Shown one piece after another: positions 35,783-46,112 of a stretch of DNA of 64,000 bases; within the stretch, counting starts at the first letter, position 1; each line of letters opens with the position of its first letter. The position numbers and the translations under genes are program-made. The notes below the pieces were generated by a model that was given only the letters and a program-made list of their open reading frames with translations, was not told the origin of the DNA and ran no database searches. The stretch comes from JAGOCV01 sp049445855 (GTDB lineage Bacteria; Pseudomonadota; Gammaproteobacteria; Burkholderiales; Burkholderiaceae_C): the NCBI RefSeq assembly GCF_049445855.1, contig NZ_JBMSDV010000001.1, positions 1,432,184-1,496,183 on the forward strand. The letters run 5' to 3'.

Positions 35783-37435
35783 CTATTGAGCCAGCAGCGC
35801 CGCCAGGCTGTCCAGCGTGTCGGCCTCTTCCACCGGTTTGTCGATGCGCCAGCGCAGCATGCGCGGGAAGCGCACCGCGATGCCGCTCTTGTGCCGGGTG
35901 CTGCGCGAGATGCCCTCGAACCCGAGTTCGAACACCAGCGTCGGCGTGACCGAGCGCACCGGGCCGAAACTTTCCTGCGTGGTCTTGCGGATGATCGCGT
36001 CGACCTTGCGCATCTCTTCATCGGTGAGGCCCGAATACGCCTTGGCAAAGGGCACGAGCTTGCGGTCGGGCGCGCCGGCGGGTGCGTCCCACACCGCGAA
36101 GGTGTAGTCGCTGTAGAGGCTCGCCCGGCGGCCGTGACCGCGCTGCGCGTAGATGAGAACCGCATCCACGGAAAGCGGGTCGATCTTCCATTTCCACCAG
36201 GTGCCGACATCGCGCGTGCGGCCGACGCCGTAGAGCGCTTCGCGTGCCTTGAGCATCATCCCTTCGACGGCGAGCGCCCTTGCCTGTTCGCGCATCCGTG
36301 CAAAGGCAGGCCAGCTGCCGGCCTGCAGTACCGGGCTGGACTTCAGTGCGGGATGCGGCGACGCCGCGAGCAGCGCATCGAGCTTTGCGCGCCTGGCTTC
36401 CTGCGGCTGTGCGCGCAGGTCGTCGCCTTGCCATTCGAGCAGGTCGTAGGCGAGCAGGATGGCTGGCAATTCCCGCAGCAGCTTGGGCCCGAGCGTCTTG
36501 CGACCGATGCGCTTCTGCAGCTGCGCGAAAGGCTGCGGGCGTTGCTGCGCTTCGCCCCAGATGAGCACTTCGCCATCGAGCACCGTGCCGTCGGACAGCG
36601 TTGCACCGAGTTCGACAAGCTCGGGAAACCGATCGGTCACGAGTTCCTCACCACGCGACCAGACCCAGGTCTGCCCCGCACGTCGCACGAGTTGTGCGCG
36701 GATGCCGTCCCACTTCCATTCGACGAGCCAGTCCGGAGCCGGACCGACGAGTCGATCGAAATCTTCCACGGGCGCATTCAGCGCATGGGCGAGGAAGAAA
36801 GGATAGGGTTGACCACTGGTCTGGCGCTGCTGCTCGCTGTCCGTCTCCGGCGCGATGAGTGCGCGGTAGGTGTCGGCCGTGGGTGCATGTCCGATGCCGG
36901 TGTAGCCCATCAGCCGCTGCGCGACGCGCTTGGCGTCGATTCCGGCAATCGCCGCCAGTGCCTGCGTCACCTGCAGGCGCGACACGCCGACGCGGAAGCT
37001 GCCGGTGATGAGCTTGAAGTAGACGAGGCGTTCGTCGCGCGCCAGCGCCTGCCACTGCGCGCGCAGTTCCGGTTCCAGCGCCTCGGGCGGCAGGCCGCGC
37101 AAGGGCAGCAGCCGCTGCGTCACCCATACGGCGAGGCCTGCTTCGTGCGAATCGACCGGGTCGGGTAGCAGCAGCGACAGGGTTTCGGCAAGGTCACCGA
37201 CAGCCTCGTAGCTTTCGTCGAACAGCCACTCCGGCAGGCCCGCCGCTTCGCGGCCCAGGCGCTTGAGTAAGGCGGTGGGCACGATCTGGCGCGGCTTGCC
37301 GCCTGCGAGGAAGTAGGCGGCCCACGCAGCATCCGCGGGCGGTGCGATCCGGAAGTACCGCTGCAATGCAGCCTGCTTGGCCAGCGTGCCGGTGGTCGCA
37401 TCGAGTTCGCGATAGAGCGCGGCAAAGGCTTTCAT
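35783..37435 (-). CDS. ATP-dependent DNA ligase (repair-operon type)
   Basis: A 550-residue ligase with three regions: an N-terminal DNA-binding domain, the adenylation domain with nucleophile K241 in E-W-K-W-D-G-I-R, and an OB-fold ending MLRWRIDKPVEEADTLDSL. Motifs III-V are recognisable (DGEVLIWGE, EGMMLKAREALYGVGRT, WWKWK). It is the stand-alone class that sits in the four-gene ligase-associated operon, not the LigD polymerase fusion. The start overlaps the exonuclease stop by 4 bp. It seals nicks after nuclease and helicase processing. Confidence 0.95.
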   Translation of the reverse strand: MKAFAALYRELDATTGTLAKQAALQRYFRIAPPADAAWAAYFLAGGKPRQIVPTALLKRLGREAAGLPEWLFDESYEAVGDLAETLSLLLPDPVDSHEAGLAVWVTQRLLPLRGLPPEALEPELRAQWQALARDERLVYFKLITGSFRVGVSRLQVTQALAAIAGIDAKRVAQRLMGYTGIGHAPTADTYRALIAPETDSEQQRQTSGQPYPFFLAHALNAPVEDFDRLVGPAPDWLVEWKWDGIRAQLVRRAGQTWVWSRGEELVTDRFPELVELGATLSDGTVLDGEVLIWGEAQQRPQPFAQLQKRIGRKTLGPKLLRELPAILLAYDLLEWQGDDLRAQPQEARRAKLDALLAASPHPALKSSPVLQAGSWPAFARMREQARALAVEGMMLKAREALYGVGRTRDVGTWWKWKIDPLSVDAVLIYAQRGHGRRASLYSDYTFAVWDAPAGAPDRKLVPFAKAYSGLTDEEMRKVDAIIRKTTQESFGPVRSVTPTLVFELGFEGISRSTRHKSGIAVRFPRMLRWRIDKPVEEADTLDSLAALLAQ

Positions 37436-38487
37436 GTGGCCTCATCCGGCGCAACACCCTTCGCCTGTTCGCCGTGCGACTCGCCGGGTGGGGCGGGTCC
37501 GTCGTCGTCATCGTCGCCCCCGTATTCGGTGTGAAAGCCCTGCGCGTCCAGCCCCTGCTCCCGCAGCCAGCGCACCAGCACGGGAATGCTGCCGTGCGTG
37601 ACGAAGATGCGTTGCGCGCCCGTCCCTCCGATGGCTTTGAGAAGGCCGGGCCAGTCGGCGTGGTCGGACATGACGAAGCCGCGATCGACGCCGCGGCGTC
37701 TGCGCGTGCCGCGCAGTTGCATCCAGCCGCTGGCGAAAGCATCGGAGTAACTGCTAAAACGCCGGAGCCATGGTGTCGACTGCGCGGACGGCGGCGCGAG
37801 CACGAGCGCGCGCTTGAGCTCGGCGGGCTTCATGTCCGCCGCATGCTGCGTGGGAGCAAGACGCACGCCGGCCGCGCGGTACACGGCATTGAGCGGCTCC
37901 ACGGCCCCGTGCGTCACGATCGGGCCGATGGATGCATCCACGCCGCTCAGGATGCGCTGCGCCTTGCCGAACGAATAGCAGTAAAGCACCGACGCACGGC
38001 CCTCGGCCACGTTGTTCGCCCACCAGCGGTTGATGTCCGCGAAGAGCTCAGGCTGGGCCGGCCAGCGGTAGACGGGAAGGCCAAATGTCGATTCGGTGAT
38101 GAAGGTGTGGCAAGGCACGGCCTCGAACGGGGTGCAGGTGCCATCGTCTTCCAGCTTGTAGTCGCCAGATGCGACCCAGACCTCGCCCTTGTGCTCGATG
38201 CGGACCTGCGCCGAACCCAGCACGTGGCCGGCCGGATGGAGCGAGACGCGCACGCCGTTGTGCCCGATCGCCTCGCCGTATTCGAGCGTCTGCAGGTTGA
38301 TGTCGCCCAGACGATGCCGCAGCGTGCCTTCGCTCTGCACATGCGCGAGGTAGTGGCCGTGCCCGACGCGCGCATGGTCCGAATGGGCGTGGGTGATGAT
38401 GGCGCGGCCGACAGGGCGCCACGGGTCGATGTAGAAATCGCCGGCCGGACAGTACAGCCCCTGCGGCCTTGCCACGATGAGGTCCAT
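37432..38487 (-). CDS. Ligase-associated DNA exonuclease (MBL / beta-CASP)
   Basis: A 351-residue metallo-beta-lactamase-fold nuclease of the SNM1/Artemis-like group. The zinc motif is H33-A-H35-S-D37-H38; further ligands lie in HPAGHVLGSAQV and ASGDYK, and the beta-CASP region includes FVMSDHADWPG. It is the first gene of the minus-strand repair operon and overlaps the ligase start by 4 bp, so nuclease and ligase are made together. Expected activity is trimming of blocked or damaged DNA ends. Confidence 0.93.
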   Translation of the reverse strand: MDLIVARPQGLYCPAGDFYIDPWRPVGRAIITHAHSDHARVGHGHYLAHVQSEGTLRHRLGDINLQTLEYGEAIGHNGVRVSLHPAGHVLGSAQVRIEHKGEVWVASGDYKLEDDGTCTPFEAVPCHTFITESTFGLPVYRWPAQPELFADINRWWANNVAEGRASVLYCYSFGKAQRILSGVDASIGPIVTHGAVEPLNAVYRAAGVRLAPTQHAADMKPAELKRALVLAPPSAQSTPWLRRFSSYSDAFASGWMQLRGTRRRRGVDRGFVMSDHADWPGLLKAIGGTGAQRIFVTHGSIPVLVRWLREQGLDAQGFHTEYGGDDDDDGPAPPGESHGEQAKGVAPDEAT

Positions 38488-38586
38488 GGAGCCATCCTAG
38501 CGTCGGCGACGCACGCCATGCGTAGGACGCGGGCGATCGCGGCCATCTGACGCATTTCTCCTGCCATATGCCGCTGCCAGAAAGCC

Positions 38587-38610
38587 AAAAGCCGCCCTCG
38601 GGCGGCTTTT
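38587..38610. terminator. Intrinsic terminator after the ATP synthase operon
   Basis: AAAAGCCGCCC (38587-38597) pairs with GGGCGGCTTTT (38600-38610) with a 2-nt tip. Downstream of atpC on the minus strand, it ends the atp transcript. The 92-bp stretch between it and the exonuclease start at 38487 should hold the repair-operon promoter, though none is clear. Confidence 0.85.
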
Positions 38611-38640
38611 CTCCTGCGAGGGCGACCCCTGCCGCAGGAT

Positions 38641-39060
38641 TTATCGCTTGTCGCGGTACTTGCGCAGCGCGGCGATCTGGGCCGCCATGACCGCCAGTTC
38701 GGACTGGGCCTTGGCCAGGTCCAGTTCGTTCTTGGCGTTGCGCACGGCTTCCTCGGCAGCAGCCTTGGCGGCGGCGGCCTTCTCGTCGTCCAGGTCCTTG
38801 CCGCGGATGGCGGTGTCGGACAGCACGGTCACGCAGTTGGGCTGCACTTCGAGGATGCCACCGGCCACGAAGACGAATTCTTCGGTGCCGTCGGCTTTCT
38901 CGATGCGGACCGAGCCGGGCCGGATGCGCGTGATCAGCGGCGTGTGGCGCGGGTAGATGCCGAGCTCGCCGGCTTCACCGGGCAGGGCCACGAACTTGGC
39001 CTCGCCCGAGAAGATGGACTCTTCGGCGCTGACGACTTCTACTTGAATGGTGCTCATCAC
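38641..39060 (-). CDS. atpC: ATP synthase F1 epsilon subunit
   Basis: A 139-residue subunit of the central stalk. The N-terminal beta-sandwich is IQVEVVSAEESIFSGEAKFVALPGEAGELGIYPRHTPLITRIRPG, and the C-terminal pair of helices (DDEKAAAAKAAAEEAVRNAKNELDLAKAQSEL) can inhibit ATP hydrolysis. Last gene of the atp operon; separated from atpD by a ~105-bp gap with a large palindrome. Length is normal. Confidence 0.97.
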   Translation of the reverse strand: MMSTIQVEVVSAEESIFSGEAKFVALPGEAGELGIYPRHTPLITRIRPGSVRIEKADGTEEFVFVAGGILEVQPNCVTVLSDTAIRGKDLDDEKAAAAKAAAEEAVRNAKNELDLAKAQSELAVMAAQIAALRKYRDKR

Positions 39061-39085
39061 ATTCTCCTAAAACCACCTCAAGCCA

Positions 39086-39163
39086 GTGACACCGTGGAAC
39101 CGGCTTCGCCGGGCCACCGGTGTCGCCCCCTTGAGGGGGAAGCGGCAAAGCCGCTTCGGGGGT
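39086..39163. repeat. Palindromic intergenic repeat between atpD and atpC
   Basis: A nested set of inverted repeats: GACACCGTGG (39088-39097) with CCACCGGTGTC (about 39114-39124), a short CCGGC-TTC-GCCGG hairpin (39100-39112) inside it, then CCCCC-TTGA-GGGGG (39126-39139) and GAAGCGGC-AAA-GCCGCTTC (39139-39157). The CCCCCTTGAGGGGGAAGC core is a repeat type common between Comamonadaceae genes. It could attenuate, stabilise or process the atpD-atpC mRNA. The coordinates of the outer arm are approximate. Confidence 0.7.
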
Positions 39164-39165
39164 GG

Positions 39166-40581
39166 TCAGACTTTTTTGGCTTTCTCGAAGGCTTCGTCGA
39201 TGGTGCCGACCATGTAGAAGGCCTGCTCGGGCAGATGATCGCACTCACCGGCCACGATCATCTTGAAGCCGCGGATGGTTTCGGCCAGCGGCACGTACTT
39301 GCCGGGCGAACCCGTGAACACTTCGGCCACGTGGAACGGCTGCGACAGGAAACGCTGGATCTTGCGGGCGCGGGCCACGATCAGCTTGTCGTCGGGCGAC
39401 AGTTCGTCCATGCCCAGGATGGCGATGATGTCGCGCAGTTCCTTGTAGCGCTGCAGCGTGCCCTGCACGGCGCGGGCCGTACCGTAGTGGTCTTCACCGA
39501 CGACGTGCGGGTCCAGCTGGCGGCTGGTGGAGTCCAGCGGGTCCACGGCGGGGTAGATACCCAGCGCGGCGATGTCACGCGACAGCACGACGGTGGAGTC
39601 CAGGTGGGCGAAGGTCGTGGCAGGCGACGGGTCGGTCAAGTCATCGGCAGGCACGTACACGGCCTGGATGGAGGTGATCGAGCCGACCTTGGTCGACGTG
39701 ATGCGCTCCTGCAGGCGGCCCATTTCCTCGGCCAGCGTCGGCTGGTAGCCCACGGCGGAAGGCATGCGGCCCAGCAGCGCGGACACTTCGGTGCCGGCCA
39801 GCGTGTAGCGGTAGATGTTGTCCACGAAGAACAGCACGTCACGGCCTTCGTCGCGGAACGACTCGGCGATGGTCAGGCCGGTCAGCGCGACGCGCAGACG
39901 GTTGCCCGGGGGCTCGTTCATCTGGCCGTAGACCATGGCCACCTTGGATTCGGGCAGGTCGTCCAGCTTGACGACGCCGGAATCGGCCATCTCGTGATAG
40001 AAGTCGTTGCCTTCACGGGTACGCTCACCCACACCGGCGAACACCGACAAGCCCGAGTGCGCCTTGGCGATGTTGTTGATGAGTTCCATCATGTTCACGG
40101 TCTTGCCCACGCCGGCGCCACCGAACAGACCCACCTTGCCGCCCTTGGCGAACGGGCAGACCAGGTCGATCACCTTGATGCCGGTTTCGAGCAGTTCCTG
40201 CGAAGGCGACAGCTCGTCATAAGCCGGGGCCTTGCGGTGGATGGAGGCGGTGAGTTCCTGGCCGACGGGACCGCGCTCGTCGATCGGGTTGCCCAGCACG
40301 TCCATGATGCGGCCGAGGGTGGCCTTGCCCACGGGCACGGTGATGGGGTTGCCGGTGTTGGACACCAGGATGCCGCGGCGCAGGCCGTCGGCGGAACCGA
40401 GCGCAATGGTGCGCACGATGCCGTCACCCAGCAGCTGCTGCACTTCGAGCGTCAGCGGCGAACCGTCGAGCTTGAGGGCGTCGTACACCTTGGGCATCTG
40501 GTCACGCGGGAACTCCACGTCCACCACGGCGCCGATGCACTGAACAATCTTTCCTTGGACTTGAGCCATTTTTTGCTCCAA
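39166..40581 (-). CDS. atpD: ATP synthase F1 beta subunit
   Basis: A 471-residue catalytic subunit. Walker A GGAGVGKT (around residues 149-156), Walker B VLFFVDNIYRYT and the catalytic Glu in AGVGERTREGNDFY are intact; the DELSPDDK loop that contacts gamma is present. It is separated by 21 bp from atpG upstream. Length and motifs are normal; no deviation seen. Confidence 0.98.
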   Translation of the reverse strand: MEQKMAQVQGKIVQCIGAVVDVEFPRDQMPKVYDALKLDGSPLTLEVQQLLGDGIVRTIALGSADGLRRGILVSNTGNPITVPVGKATLGRIMDVLGNPIDERGPVGQELTASIHRKAPAYDELSPSQELLETGIKVIDLVCPFAKGGKVGLFGGAGVGKTVNMMELINNIAKAHSGLSVFAGVGERTREGNDFYHEMADSGVVKLDDLPESKVAMVYGQMNEPPGNRLRVALTGLTIAESFRDEGRDVLFFVDNIYRYTLAGTEVSALLGRMPSAVGYQPTLAEEMGRLQERITSTKVGSITSIQAVYVPADDLTDPSPATTFAHLDSTVVLSRDIAALGIYPAVDPLDSTSRQLDPHVVGEDHYGTARAVQGTLQRYKELRDIIAILGMDELSPDDKLIVARARKIQRFLSQPFHVAEVFTGSPGKYVPLAETIRGFKMIVAGECDHLPEQAFYMVGTIDEAFEKAKKV

Positions 40582-40602
40582 TAAATTTCGATTTGGTGGA
40601 CG

Positions 40603-41484
40603 TCAACCGCTGATGGCAGCCGCGCCGGAGACGATCTCGGACAGTTCCTTCGTGATCGCGGCCTGGCGGGTCTTGTTGTAGACCAGCTTCAGTTCCGAAA
40701 TCACGTTGCCCGCGTTGTCGGTGGCGGCCTTCATGGCCACCATGCGCGCGGCCTGCTCGGACGCCATGTTTTCAGCCACGGCCTGGAAGACCAGTGCTTC
40801 GACATAGCGGACCAGCAGCTCGTCGATCACCGACTGCGCATCCGGTTCGTAGATGTAGTCCCAGCTATGCGCACCGGACTCCCTGGCTTCCGCCTCGAGT
40901 TGTGCCTGCGACAGCGGCAGCAGTTGCTGGACCACCGGTTCCTGGCGCATGGTGTTGATGAACTTCGTGTAGCAGACGTACACGGCGTTCACCTCGCCAC
41001 GGACATACGCGTCGAGCAGCACCTTCACGGGACCGATCAGCTTGTCCAGGTGCGGCTTGTCACCCAGCTGGGTCACGTGCGACACGACCTTGGCGCCGAT
41101 GCGGCCCAGGAAGCCGAGCCCCTTGCTGCCGATCGCCACGACCTCGGCCGACTGGCCCTGGCCCTGCAGATCGCGCAGCTTGTTGGTGACGGCGCGCAGG
41201 ATGTTGGTGTTCAGGCCGCCGCACAGTCCCTTGTCCGTCGTCACCACGATGAAGCCCGCGACCTTGGCCTCGTTGGTCTTCATGAACGGATGGACGTACT
41301 CGGGATTGGCCTGGCCCAGGTTGGCGGCAATGTCGCGCACCTTTTCAGCGTAGGGACGGGCCGCACGCATGCGTTCCTGTGCCTTGCGCATCTTGGACAC
41401 GGAAATCATTTCCATGGCCTTGGTGATCTTCTTCGTCGATTCGAAGTTCTTGATCTTGCCGCGGATTTCCTTGCCTGTTGCCAT
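40603..41484 (-). CDS. atpG: ATP synthase F1 gamma subunit
   Basis: A 293-residue rotor shaft. The N-terminal helix MATGKEIRGKIKNFESTKKITKAMEMISVSKMRKA and the C-terminal NVISELKLVYNKTRQAAITKELSEIVSGAAAI form the coiled coil within the alpha-beta ring. Length is normal for beta-proteobacteria. It follows atpA by 32 bp. Confidence 0.97.
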   Translation of the reverse strand: MATGKEIRGKIKNFESTKKITKAMEMISVSKMRKAQERMRAARPYAEKVRDIAANLGQANPEYVHPFMKTNEAKVAGFIVVTTDKGLCGGLNTNILRAVTNKLRDLQGQGQSAEVVAIGSKGLGFLGRIGAKVVSHVTQLGDKPHLDKLIGPVKVLLDAYVRGEVNAVYVCYTKFINTMRQEPVVQQLLPLSQAQLEAEARESGAHSWDYIYEPDAQSVIDELLVRYVEALVFQAVAENMASEQAARMVAMKAATDNAGNVISELKLVYNKTRQAAITKELSEIVSGAAAISG

Positions 41485-41516
41485 GGTGGCTCCTTATTCG
41501 TTGGAAGACTGCGCGA

Positions 41517-43070
<1,554 letters not shown>

Positions 43071-43115
43071 GGCTCTTTCCTTGGTTACTTGGGTTCGCGC
43101 GGTCTCGGCTGCCGG

Positions 43116-43643
43116 TCAGGCAGTGAGGGCGGTTTTCATTTGATCCAGTCGTGCCTTGACAGAGGTGTCGAGCACCTCGTCGCCCACGACCACGCGGATG
43201 CCGCCGATCAGCGACTCGTCCTGCACCACCGAGACGTTCAGCTTGCGGCCGAAACGCTTCTCGAGCACTGCCGATACTTCAGCCAGCTGCTGTGCGTCGA
43301 TCGGGAAGGCGCTGTGCACCACGGCGTCCGACGAACCGCTGCTCGCATTGCGCAACGCACGGAACTGCGCGGCCACTTCGGGCAGCGCGGCCAGGCGACC
43401 GTTCTCGATGACGGTGCGAAGGAAGTTCTTCGCGCTGTCGGGCAGTGGCGTGCGCGCCGTGCCCGAAATCACGTCGAACACCTGCTCCGGCGTGGACTTC
43501 GGGTTGTCGGCGAACTGCAGCAGCAGCGGGCTGCCGGCGATGGCGGCCAGCTCGTCCAGCCAAGCGGATGCCTGCGCGTCGGACCCGGCAGCCTTGTACA
43601 GCGCTTCGGCGTAGGGACGGGCGATGGTGGCGATTTCGGCCAT
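43116..43643 (-). CDS. atpH: ATP synthase F1 delta subunit
   Basis: A 175-residue stator subunit. It begins MAEIATIARPYAEALYKAA, the delta signature, and ends with the beta domain GGIRVVVGDEVLDTSVKARLDQM. It links the F1 head to the b-subunit stalk. 13 bp separate it from atpF. Confidence 0.97.
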   Translation of the reverse strand: MAEIATIARPYAEALYKAAGSDAQASAWLDELAAIAGSPLLLQFADNPKSTPEQVFDVISGTARTPLPDSAKNFLRTVIENGRLAALPEVAAQFRALRNASSGSSDAVVHSAFPIDAQQLAEVSAVLEKRFGRKLNVSVVQDESLIGGIRVVVGDEVLDTSVKARLDQMKTALTA

Positions 43644-43656
43644 GGTGGTTCCTCGC

Positions 43657-44127
43657 TTACAGCTCGGTCTTCAGGCGGCCCAGCAGGTCGGCATGGACAC
43701 CGGCATTCACTTCCTTGCGGAGGATCTGCTCGGCGCCCTTGACGGCCAGTGCGGCAACCTGCTCGCGCAGCGTCTCGCGGGCCTTGACCATCTGCTGGTC
43801 GGCTTCGGCACGGGCGGCGGCAACGATCTTGTTGCCTTCTTCCGTGGCGCGGGCCTTGGCTTCCTCGATGATCGACTGCGCACGACGCTCGGCGTCGGCG
43901 AGGCGCGATGCGGTCTCGGTGCGGGACTGTGCCAGTTCGGCCTCGACCTTGGCATTCGCTGCGGACAGCTCTGCCTTGGCCTTGTCCGCTGCGGCCAGGC
44001 CGTCGGCGATCTTTTGCGCACGCTCGTCCAGCGCCTTGGTGATCGGCGGCCAGACGAACTTCATGGTGAACCACACCAGGATCGCAAACACGACCGCCTG
44101 CAGAAACAGGGTCGAATTAATGTTCAC
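43657..44127 (-). CDS. atpF: ATP synthase F0 b subunit
   Basis: A 156-residue stator stalk. One N-terminal transmembrane segment (TLFLQAVVFAILVWFTMKFVWPPI) is followed by a long charged helix (ALDERAQKIADGLAAADKAKAEL...) that dimerises. A single b gene is present, as in other beta-proteobacteria. It lies 37 bp after atpE. Confidence 0.97.
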   Translation of the reverse strand: MNINSTLFLQAVVFAILVWFTMKFVWPPITKALDERAQKIADGLAAADKAKAELSAANAKVEAELAQSRTETASRLADAERRAQSIIEEAKARATEEGNKIVAAARAEADQQMVKARETLREQVAALAVKGAEQILRKEVNAGVHADLLGRLKTEL

Positions 44128-44164
44128 GGCTCAATTCCTTTCAAGCACGAGGCTTGAGGCCGCA

Positions 44165-44413
44165 TCAGGCCAGGACGAAGGGGTTGGCGAAGGCGAACAG
44201 CAGGGCAATGGCCACGCCGATCAGGAACGCGGCGTCGATCAGGCCGGCCAGAATGAACATCTTGGTCTGCAGTTCGTTGATCAGCTCGGGCTGGCGGGCC
44301 GAAGCTTCCAGGAACTTGCCGCCCATCAGCGCGATGCCGATGGAAGCGCCGATAGCGCCCAGACCAACGATGATGCCGCAAGCCAGAGCGACGAGGCCGA
44401 GAATGTTTTCCAT
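44165..44413 (-). CDS. atpE: ATP synthase F0 c subunit
   Basis: An 82-residue hairpin of two transmembrane helices. The ion-binding carboxylate is D60 in A-G-L-I-D-A, and the surrounding residues lack the extra polar ligands of sodium-type rings, so it is a proton-type ring by sequence. The glycine-rich first helix (GIIVGLGAIGASIGIALMGG) is canonical. The intergenic spacing to atpB is 57 bp. Confidence 0.97.
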   Translation of the reverse strand: MENILGLVALACGIIVGLGAIGASIGIALMGGKFLEASARQPELINELQTKMFILAGLIDAAFLIGVAIALLFAFANPFVLA

Positions 44414-44470
44414 GATTGCTCCTTCAGGTAAGTAGTGGAAAAGTGAAAACCGAAAAACCAGTATCGAAAA

Positions 44471-45358
44471 TCAGTGGTGATCGTGAGCCTGGCCCACGTA
44501 GATGAGCGTCAGCATCATGAAGATGAACGCCTGCAACGTGATGACCAGGATGTGGAAGATGCTCCACACCGTACCCGCGATGACGTGGCCGACGCCGAGC
44601 CAGAAGCCCCCCGTCAGCGGATTGAATTGCCAGGCCCACACGCCACCCATGAGGGCGATCAGCATGAACACCAGCTCGCCGGCGAACATGTTGCCGAACA
44701 GCCGCATGCCGTGGGACACGGTCTTGGCCAGGAACTCGATCATCTGCATCAGGAAGTTGATCGGGTAGAGGAAGATCTTGTCGCCGAAGGGCGCCGCGAC
44801 GAGTTCATGCGCCCAGCCGCCGGCGCCCTTGATCTTCACGTTGTAGACCAGGCAGACCAGCAGCACGCTGACCGACAGGCCGAGCGTGGTGGACAGGTCG
44901 GCCGTGGGCACGACGCGGTGATAGTCCTTGAAGCCCATCGCCGGACCGGCGGTGTGCCAGATCGAGGGCAGCAGATCGACGGGGATCATGTCCATCGCGT
45001 TCATCAGGAAGATCCAGACGAACACGGTGAGTGCGAGCGGCGAGACCAGCTTGCGGCTGGTGGCGTTCTTGATCACGCCCTTGGCCTGGTTCTCGACCAT
45101 CTCGGAGAGGATTTCGACAGCGGCCTGGAAGCGGCCCGGCACGCCGGACGTGGCGCGGCGCGCGGCACGCCACAGCAGGAAGCAACCGATCACGCCGAGG
45201 ACGATGGAATAGAAGACGGAATCCAGGTTGAAGACACTGAAGTCGACGATGCTGGTCTGCTTCGTGCTCTGGAAGGAGAAGTCCTTCTGCAGATGCTGCA
45301 AGTGGTGAACGATGTATTCACCGGCCGTCGGCGCATGCGTTCCAGTTGATTCAGCCAT
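44471..45358 (-). CDS. atpB: ATP synthase F0 a subunit
   Basis: A 295-residue integral membrane subunit forming the proton half-channels. The essential Arg is in the SHGMRLFGNMFAGEL segment of the penultimate long helix, and the C-terminal helix contains ILVITLQAFIFMMLTLIYVGQA. The N-terminal extension (about 40 residues before the first helix) is as in other Burkholderiales. Follows atpI by 14 bp. Confidence 0.97.
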   Translation of the reverse strand: MAESTGTHAPTAGEYIVHHLQHLQKDFSFQSTKQTSIVDFSVFNLDSVFYSIVLGVIGCFLLWRAARRATSGVPGRFQAAVEILSEMVENQAKGVIKNATSRKLVSPLALTVFVWIFLMNAMDMIPVDLLPSIWHTAGPAMGFKDYHRVVPTADLSTTLGLSVSVLLVCLVYNVKIKGAGGWAHELVAAPFGDKIFLYPINFLMQMIEFLAKTVSHGMRLFGNMFAGELVFMLIALMGGVWAWQFNPLTGGFWLGVGHVIAGTVWSIFHILVITLQAFIFMMLTLIYVGQAHDHH

Positions 45359-45372
45359 AAATCAGTTCCGTG

Positions 45373-45891
45373 TCAATTTCGACCCTGGGCGACCGGTTGC
45401 CGCGATTGCAGCCACCACACCACCCAATACATTTTCATCGTCACCACGAAGCTGGCCACCATGGTGAGCCAGCTCAGTTGAGCCACGACCTTCGGAGCCG
45501 CCAGCAGCATCGCCAGCGTCACCACGACTTTCGCGGCTTCCCAAATCATCAAGCGCAGCAGCGCAGTGGCAGGCGAAGCATTCAGGGCGCTGCGTGACAA
45601 GGCCCGCGCAAACAGGATTGCGGGAACGATCACCGACAAAGCACCCCAGGCAGCCGACCAGCCGTGGGCGGCGGAACCACCCCACAACCAGGCGACAAGA
45701 ACTGCGACTCCTCCAGCCCCGGCCTGAATCAGCACCACGCGCCACATCGAAAGCGGCACCTGGCGCCTGCGCCATCGAGCCGCTTCTTCAGCGCTCATTG
45801 GCTTGAAATCAGGCCCGAACCCTCCAACTGCCTCTTCAGGCTCTTCTGCTTTCAGGTCAGGAGAAGTCATTGTGCGCACCATTGATGACAT
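45373..45891 (-). CDS. atpI: ATP synthase accessory protein AtpI
   Basis: A 172-residue small membrane protein with four hydrophobic segments (VVLIQAGAGGVAVLVAWLWGG; WGALSVIVPAILFARALS; LMIWEAAKVVVTLAMLLAAP; LTMVASFVVTMKMYWVVWWL). AtpI helps assemble the c-ring and is usually first in the operon, as here. In-frame ATGs at 45891, 45882 and 45870 all lack a strong ribosome site, so the start is uncertain by up to 7 codons. Confidence 0.88.
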   Translation of the reverse strand: MSSMVRTMTSPDLKAEEPEEAVGGFGPDFKPMSAEEAARWRRRQVPLSMWRVVLIQAGAGGVAVLVAWLWGGSAAHGWSAAWGALSVIVPAILFARALSRSALNASPATALLRLMIWEAAKVVVTLAMLLAAPKVVAQLSWLTMVASFVVTMKMYWVVWWLQSRQPVAQGRN

Positions 45892-45920
45892 GTTGACGCC
45901 CCATGCTCGTCTACCGACCC

Positions 45921-45946
45921 TTGCCTTGCGCTTTGCGCCAAGGCAA
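45921..45946 (-). promoter_or_regulatory. Hairpin in the leader of the atp operon mRNA
   Basis: TTGCCTTG (45921-45928) and CAAGGCAA (45939-45946) form an 8-bp stem with a 10-nt loop. It falls between the promoter at 45963-45968 and the atpI start, so it is in the 5' untranslated region. It might affect mRNA stability or translation of AtpI, which lacks a good ribosome site. Function is inferred only from position. Confidence 0.5.
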
Positions 45947-45962
45947 TTTCACAAAGCTTTTC

Positions 45963-45968
45963 ATTATA
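45963..45968 (-). promoter_or_regulatory. Promoter -10 of the ATP synthase operon
   Basis: A perfect TATAAT on the minus strand (45968-45963), 72 bp before the first AtpI ATG and correctly oriented for atpI-atpC. The best -35 candidates (TCGGAG at 17 bp, TTGTCG at 20 bp) are weak. Confidence 0.65.
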
Positions 45969-46112
45969 CGTAGAAACCCGCAGCGCTCCGACAAGCCCTG
46001 AGACAGCAATCAGGAAAGCGCCCCGAAAGAGGGCTTTTGTGGTGGGCAAAAGCCGCTGGGTCACTTCACAGGCCGCGGCACTTCGCAGGTGAATCACGCG
46101 ACAATCCTGCCC

